A DNA stretch of 10,251 nucleotides from an uncultured Frankiales bacterium (GTDB lineage: Bacteria > Actinomycetota > Actinomycetes > Mycobacteriales > SCTD01): assembly GCA_946479905.1 (NCBI GenBank), contig CAMLIA010000157.1, positions 1 to 10,251 of the forward strand, in the 5' to 3' direction. Under the pieces are notes generated by a model. That model was not told the DNA's origin. It searched no databases and saw only the letters and a list, made by a program, of their open reading frames with translations. How positions within the stretch are numbered: the first letter of the stretch is position 1; each line of letters starts with the position of its first letter. Of this stretch, positions 6,644 to 10,251 are shown in pieces. The position numbers and the translations under genes were made by a program.

Positions 6644-8908
6644 CTACGGCTGCGGCGGCTCGGACGTCGGCGGTGCTTCCGGCGTACTGGCCGCCAGGGC
6701 CTTCTGGCCGAGGTTCAGCGAGCGGGCCAGGATCTGGCTGACGTCGAGGACCTCGATCTCCTCGCGGGCCTCGCCGCTCTGCTTCTTGGCGGTGACGGCG
6801 TCGGAGAGCATCGTGATGCAGAACGGGCACGCGGTGCTGATGATGTCGGAGTCGGTCGCGAGGGCCTCGTCGGTGCGCTCCACGTTGATGCGCTTGCCGA
6901 TCTTCTCCTCCATCCACATCCGGGCACCGCCGGCGCCGCAGCAGAAGCCGCGCTCCTTGCAGCGGGGCATCTCCGTGGTGGTGAGGCCCTTGACGGCCTC
7001 GAGGATCTCGCGCGGCGGCGTGTAGACGCGGTTGTGCCGGCCCAGGTAGCAGGGGTCGTGGTAGGTCACGGACTTGTCCACCGGCTGGACCGGGGTGAGG
7101 TGGCCCTCGGCGACGAGCTTGCCGAGCAGCTGCGTGTGGTGCACGACCTCGTAGTCCCCGCCGAGCTGCGGGTACTCGTTCTTGATGGTGTTGAAGCAGT
7201 GCGGGCAGGTGGCGACGATCTTCACGCCGGTCTCGCGGCCCGCCCCGACGCCGTTGAGCGTCTCGACGTTCTGCTGGCCGAGCATCTGGAAGACGAACTC
7301 GTTGCCGAGGCGGCGGGCCGGGTCACCGGTGCAGGACTCCATCGCGCCGAGGACGGCGAACTCGACGCCGGCGGTGTGAAGCAGCTCGGCGAACGCGCGG
7401 GTGACCTTCTTGGACCGGTCCTCGAGACCGCCGGCGCAGCCGACCCAGAACAGGTACTCGACCTCGTCGGGGATGGTGCTCTCGACGACCTTGACCTCGA
7501 AGGGCAGGCCCTCCATCCACTCCGTGCGGGAGCTGTTGTTCATGCCCCACGGGTTGCCCTTGTTCTCGAGGTTGCGCAGCATCACGCCGGCCTCGCTCGG
7601 GAACGCGGACTCGATGAGCACCTGGTAGCGGCGCATGTCGAGGATGTGGTCGACGTGCTCGATGTCCACCGGGCACTGCTCGACGCAGGCGCCGCAGGTC
7701 GTGCAGGACCAGAGCACGTCGGGGTCGATGACGCCGCCGCTGGCCGCGTCGCCGACGAGCGGCCGCTCGTACTGCGCCTTGGTGCTGCCGACGATGCGGC
7801 CGTAGCCGGACTCGGGGACCTCGTGGCCCTCGTGGCCGCTGTCCGGGGCGCTGTCGAGGAAGTGCTGCTGGTCGCTGGCGAGCAGGTACGGCGCCTTCGC
7901 GAACAGGTGGTCGCGCAGGTCCATGATGAGGATCTTCGGGCTGAGCGGCTTGCCGGTGTTCCACGCCGGGCACTGGCTCTGGCAGCGGCCGCACTCGGTG
8001 CAGGTCGCCATGTCGAGCATGGCGGTCCACTTGAAGTCCTCGACCTTGCCGACCCCGAAGACGTCGGTCTCCGGGTCGGCGTTCTCGAAGTCCAGCACCT
8101 CGCCGTTGCTCATCATCGGCAGCAGCGGGCCGAGCGACGGGCGGTCGGGCTCCGGGTAGCGCTTGGTGCTGACGTTGATCGGCGCCAGGAAGATGTGCAG
8201 GTGCTTGCTGTAGACGACGATCACCAGGAAGCCGAAGATCACGGCGATCTGGGCGAGGATGAAGAAGGTCTCCAGCACCGTGTTGACGTCGTGGCCGAGC
8301 GGGTCGAGGACCTTCGCGACGACGTTGGACGTGAACGTCCACCACGGGTGGTCCTGGTAGGGGAAGGTGCCGTTGTTGATCTGCGGGCCGCGGTAGCCGA
8401 ACAGCGTGATCGCGACCATCGAGATCATGAACAGCACGAGCCAGGCGGGACCCGTGTGGCTGCCGTAGAAGCGTGAGGAGCGCTCCCGCTTCGCCGGGTC
8501 CTGCTCGCGCCGGATGACGGCGAACGTCAGCAGGGCGACGAGCAGCAGGGTGCCGATGAGGTCCTCGGCGAGGCCGACCAGGCGCCAGTGCCCGACGAGC
8601 GGGATGGCGAAGTGGGCGTCGAACAGGGCACCGACGGCCTCGATGATGGTCAGCGTCAGGATGATGAACGCCCAGAACGTCACGAAGTGCGCGACGCCCG
8701 GCACGCTCCACTTCAGCAGCCGGCGCTGGCCGAACACCTCCACGGCCTGGATCCAGAGCCGCTTCGGCAGGTCCCGGAGCCGCCCCGGGCTGGCCTGGCC
8801 GCTGCTGATGAGCTTGTAGAGGAACAGCACCCGGCGGCCGGCGATGGCCAGGGTGACGGCCATGATCCCGAGCCCGAGCACGAGCCGGACGATCTGGTCG
8901 GTGTCCAC
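6644..8908 (-). CDS. etfD: Membrane (Fe-S)-binding oxidoreductase, EtfD/Rv0338c-like ETF:menaquinone oxidoreductase
   Basis: 754-residue membrane redox protein resembling heterodisulfide reductase DE fusions. Five membrane segments at about 7-30, 72-94, 109-131, 153-173 and 212-234 form a NarI-like quinone/heme b domain with candidate ligands His74, His107, His236 and His238. Two [4Fe-4S] motifs follow: Cys303/306/309/313 and Cys402/405/408/412. Two CCG-type halves come next: the first has Cys491, ESCTG at Cys526 and CPHC at 568-571; the second has Cys620, CCG at 656-658 and Cys694/697. The tail from about 738 is Pro-rich. In Mycobacterium tuberculosis the similar Rv0338c (EtfD) takes electrons from EtfBA during fatty-acid beta-oxidation and passes them to menaquinone; the same role is inferred here. 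GTG 8908 is supported by AGGAGG (8913-8918) four bases upstream. A glycolate oxidase- or Hdr-like substrate cannot be excluded from sequence alone. Confidence 0.92.
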   Translation of the reverse strand: MDTDQIVRLVLGLGIMAVTLAIAGRRVLFLYKLISSGQASPGRLRDLPKRLWIQAVEVFGQRRLLKWSVPGVAHFVTFWAFIILTLTIIEAVGALFDAHFAIPLVGHWRLVGLAEDLIGTLLLVALLTFAVIRREQDPAKRERSSRFYGSHTGPAWLVLFMISMVAITLFGYRGPQINNGTFPYQDHPWWTFTSNVVAKVLDPLGHDVNTVLETFFILAQIAVIFGFLVIVVYSKHLHIFLAPINVSTKRYPEPDRPSLGPLLPMMSNGEVLDFENADPETDVFGVGKVEDFKWTAMLDMATCTECGRCQSQCPAWNTGKPLSPKILIMDLRDHLFAKAPYLLASDQQHFLDSAPDSGHEGHEVPESGYGRIVGSTKAQYERPLVGDAASGGVIDPDVLWSCTTCGACVEQCPVDIEHVDHILDMRRYQVLIESAFPSEAGVMLRNLENKGNPWGMNNSSRTEWMEGLPFEVKVVESTIPDEVEYLFWVGCAGGLEDRSKKVTRAFAELLHTAGVEFAVLGAMESCTGDPARRLGNEFVFQMLGQQNVETLNGVGAGRETGVKIVATCPHCFNTIKNEYPQLGGDYEVVHHTQLLGKLVAEGHLTPVQPVDKSVTYHDPCYLGRHNRVYTPPREILEAVKGLTTTEMPRCKERGFCCGAGGARMWMEEKIGKRINVERTDEALATDSDIISTACPFCITMLSDAVTAKKQSGEAREEIEVLDVSQILARSLNLGQKALAASTPEAPPTSEPPQP

Positions 8909-8942
8909 GCAACCTCCTGGTGCCGCCTGCGGAGCACCGGCG

Positions 8943-8948
8943 AGCCTA
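8943..8948 (-). promoter_or_regulatory. Possible -10 element for etfD
   Basis: TAGGCT on the minus strand fits the actinobacterial TAnnnT -10 pattern and would start a transcript about 28 bases before the etfD GTG. There is no convincing -35 at 16-19 bases, so this is weak. Without it etfD would be read through from the small genes upstream. Confidence 0.25.
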
Positions 8949-8992
8949 CGCGGGAGGGCCAGGCGCTCCGGTGGTGCCCTCGTACCCGGATG

Positions 8993-9145
8993 CTACCGAC
9001 GGGTAACTTCGGGACTCGGGTCCGGGTCGGCGAAGCCGCGGGCGACGTCCTCGACGTGCCCCGACCGGCAGACCGCCGCGGCGCCCACCGTGCCCACGAC
9101 CGACAGCGCGACCCAGCCGAGCAGCACCAGCCCCAGCAGCAGCAT
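8993..9145 (-). CDS. Small single-pass membrane protein (50 aa), unknown function
   Basis: 50-residue open frame from ATG 9145 to TAG 8993-8995. Residues 2-25 form one long hydrophobic helix (MLLLGLVLLGWVALSVVG and onward to AAAV), followed by Cys26 and a short polar tail with acidic and Pro residues (VEDVARGFADPDPSPEV). GGAGAGG lies upstream, with GAGAGG ending 8 bases before the ATG, a good ribosome-binding distance. It points the same way as etfD, 84 bases upstream of it, and lies 73 bases after the 47-aa gene. Cys26 is at the membrane boundary but there is no clear lipobox ahead of it, so a lipoprotein is unlikely. I recognise no family. Support is the hydrophobic segment plus the ribosome-binding site; conservation was not tested. 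Confidence 0.6.
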   Translation of the reverse strand: MLLLGLVLLGWVALSVVGTVGAAAVCRSGHVEDVARGFADPDPSPEVTRR

Positions 9146-9192
9146 CGGCTCTGCCTCTCCGTCGACGCGTGACCTCAGGGTGCCGCGCCGGC

Positions 9193-9218
9193 CCGGCCGC
9201 GAGATCGCGACACGCCGG
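9193..9218 (-). terminator. Hairpin directly after the 47-aa gene (terminator-like, no T-tract)
   Basis: CCGGC (9193-9197) pairs with GCCGG (9214-9218), and inside it CGCG (9198-9201) pairs with CGCG (9206-9209) around AGAT. This gives about 9 bp interrupted by a 4-base bulge (ACAC). It begins on the base after the stop codon of the small gene. There is no U-run, so it may attenuate transcription or protect the 3' end rather than terminate fully. Confidence 0.35.
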
Positions 9219-9362
9219 TCACACGATCGTGCCGAGGACGTAACGGACGATCCGCCACACCAGGGCGGTGAGCGGTGCCGCCAGCAGCAGCACGAGCAGC
9301 AGGGCGAGCGCCCGGGTCCCGCCGTGCGGCCCCCCGTGACGCCCCCGCAGCTCCCTCAGCAC
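9219..9362 (-). CDS. Small single-pass membrane protein (47 aa), unknown function
   Basis: 47-residue open frame from GTG 9362 to TGA 9219-9221. The N-terminus (residues 1-17) is basic and Gly/His-rich (MLRELRGRHGGPHGG). One hydrophobic helix spans about 18-36 (LALLLVLLLAAPLTALVW), and an amphipathic C-terminal stretch has Arg37, Arg40 and Tyr41. GGAGG (minus strand, 9371-9375) lies exactly 8 bases before the GTG and is the main reason to accept this start. It is divergent from dnaK: its start is 160 bases from the dnaK ATG, and both HAIR operators lie in the shared intergenic region. A strong hairpin sits just upstream of its ribosome-binding site. A longer overlapping frame on the same strand starting near 9492 would cross the dnaK operators and is low-complexity, so I prefer this one. 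No family recognised. Confidence 0.6.
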   Translation of the reverse strand: MLRELRGRHGGPHGGTRALALLLVLLLAAPLTALVWRIVRYVLGTIV

Positions 9363-9380
9363 CCGCCCATCCTCCCCCAA

Positions 9381-9406
9381 CCCGCCCACCGTTCACGGCG
9401 GGCGGG
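9381..9406 (-). promoter_or_regulatory. 11-bp GC hairpin upstream of the 47-aa gene
   Basis: The arms 9381-9391 and 9396-9406 pair around a four-base loop. Read on the minus strand the loop is TGAA and every position pairs, one as G-U; on the plus strand the same position is an A-C mismatch. The better pairing on the minus strand suggests that an RNA made in that direction is the relevant molecule. It lies five bases upstream of the GGAGG of the 47-aa gene and abuts the first HAIR operator. It could control translation, or act as a barrier between the divergent genes. Confidence 0.45.
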
Positions 9407-9427
9407 GTTGAGTGGGGAACACTCAGG
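9407..9427 (+). promoter_or_regulatory. HAIR-like operator 1 (HspR site) of dnaK
   Basis: Reads gTTGAGT-N7-ACTCAgG, matching the actinobacterial HAIR consensus CTTGAGT-N7-ACTCAAG at 12 of 14 positions with the exact 7-base spacer. HspR, usually encoded at the end of the dnaK operon, binds such sites and represses until heat shock. It lies 94 bases upstream of the dnaK ATG. Confidence 0.85.
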
Positions 9428-9441
9428 TTCGTTTGACCGTT
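9416..9441 (+). promoter_or_regulatory. Candidate SigR/SigH-type promoter of dnaK
   Basis: GGAAC (9416-9420), 18 bases, then GTT (9439-9441) matches the disulfide/heat-stress sigma consensus GGAAT-N18-GTT except for one base. The -35-like part falls in the spacer and second arm of HAIR 1, so HspR binding would block it. SigH-type control of dnaK is known in mycobacteria and corynebacteria; its use here is inferred. Confidence 0.45.
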
Positions 9442-9462
9442 GGGGAGGTCAGAGGGCAACAT
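9433..9462 (+). promoter_or_regulatory. Candidate sigma-70-type dnaK promoter
   Basis: TTGACC (9433-9438), 18-base spacer, then CAACAT (9457-9462). The -35 is a near-perfect vegetative hexamer; the -10 keeps the A at position 2 and the final T. It lies between the two HAIR operators, with the -10 touching HAIR 2, as expected for a promoter repressed by HspR. Confidence 0.6.
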
Positions 9463-9480
9463 GAGCCCACTGCACTCAAG
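9460..9480 (+). promoter_or_regulatory. HAIR-like operator 2 (HspR site) of dnaK
   Basis: Reads CaTGAGc-N7-ACTCAAG: the right arm is a perfect HAIR half-site (9474-9480), the left arm matches 5 of 7, and the spacer is exactly 7 bases. It covers the -10 end and probable start point of the vegetative promoter, so a bound repressor would stop initiation. It lies 41 bases upstream of the dnaK ATG. Confidence 0.75.
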
Positions 9481-9509
9481 TAAGCGCAGCACTCCACCCC
9501 GTCACGTAA

Positions 9510-10251
<742 letters not shown>

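Noticed and set aside
198..8476. Very long open frames on the plus strand (198-2597, 2893-6228, 6167-8476)
   Set aside because: They lie antisense to genes with intact, recognisable motifs. Their products are rich in Arg, Gly, Asp, His and Gln without domains, as expected when GC-biased codons remove stops on the opposite strand.
8919..8938. GGTGC/GCACC inverted repeat before etfD as a terminator
   Set aside because: The stem is only 5 bp with a 10-base loop and no T-run, and it overlaps the etfD leader, so there is little reason to call it.
9175..9492. A 105-aa minus-strand frame overlapping the dnaK operators
   Set aside because: It crosses the promoter and HAIR sites, has no membrane or domain signal, and conflicts with the shorter frame that has a well-placed GGAGG and a hydrophobic helix.
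9489..9494. GCACTC resembling half of a CIRCE (HrcA) element
   Set aside because: There is no GAGTGC partner at the CIRCE distance of 9 bases, and HAIR sites already account for heat-shock control.

Overview
The window is very GC-rich, with GC-biased third codon positions, frequent GTG starts and tightly packed genes. The DnaK lacks the roughly 24-residue insertion of Gram-negative DnaKs, and the dnaK promoter carries HAIR-type (HspR) operators. Together these point to a high-GC Gram-positive actinobacterium. A Propionibacteriales/Nocardioidaceae-like host is my guess from gene content; it is not proven by the sequence.

Layout: almost everything left of 9362 reads on the minus strand, and dnaK reads rightwards from 9522. 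From right to left the minus strand holds two very small single-pass membrane protein genes (47 and 50 aa); a 754-aa membrane iron-sulfur oxidoreductase of the EtfD/Rv0338c type; an abutting 157-aa membrane-anchored protein of unknown function; a three-gene ABC transporter cassette (1025-aa double FtsX-type permease and two different ATPases, joined by 4-nt stop/start overlaps); and a GT39/YkcB-type membrane glycosyltransferase that runs off the left edge. dnaK runs off the right edge after 243 codons.

How the genes work together: EtfD-type proteins pass electrons from acyl-CoA dehydrogenases, via electron transfer flavoprotein, to the menaquinone pool. The 157-aa protein starts on the base after the etfD stop and is probably translated with it. 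The permease and two ATPases should form one exporter or mechanotransmission-type complex at the envelope, substrate unknown. The glycosyltransferase probably uses a polyprenyl-phosphate sugar in cell-envelope glycosylation. No metabolic link between the transporter/glycosyltransferase block and etfD can be seen. dnaK is the likely first gene of a heat-shock operon continuing to the right.

The most informative non-coding stretch is 9363-9521. It holds two HAIR-like operators, a sigma-70-type promoter, a possible SigR/SigH-type promoter interleaved with the first operator, and a strong GC hairpin in front of the small divergent gene. No tRNA, rRNA, CRISPR array, insertion sequence or integration site was seen. 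I did not find a clearly new multi-gene system; the best candidates for something undescribed are the two small membrane proteins and the 157-aa partner of etfD.
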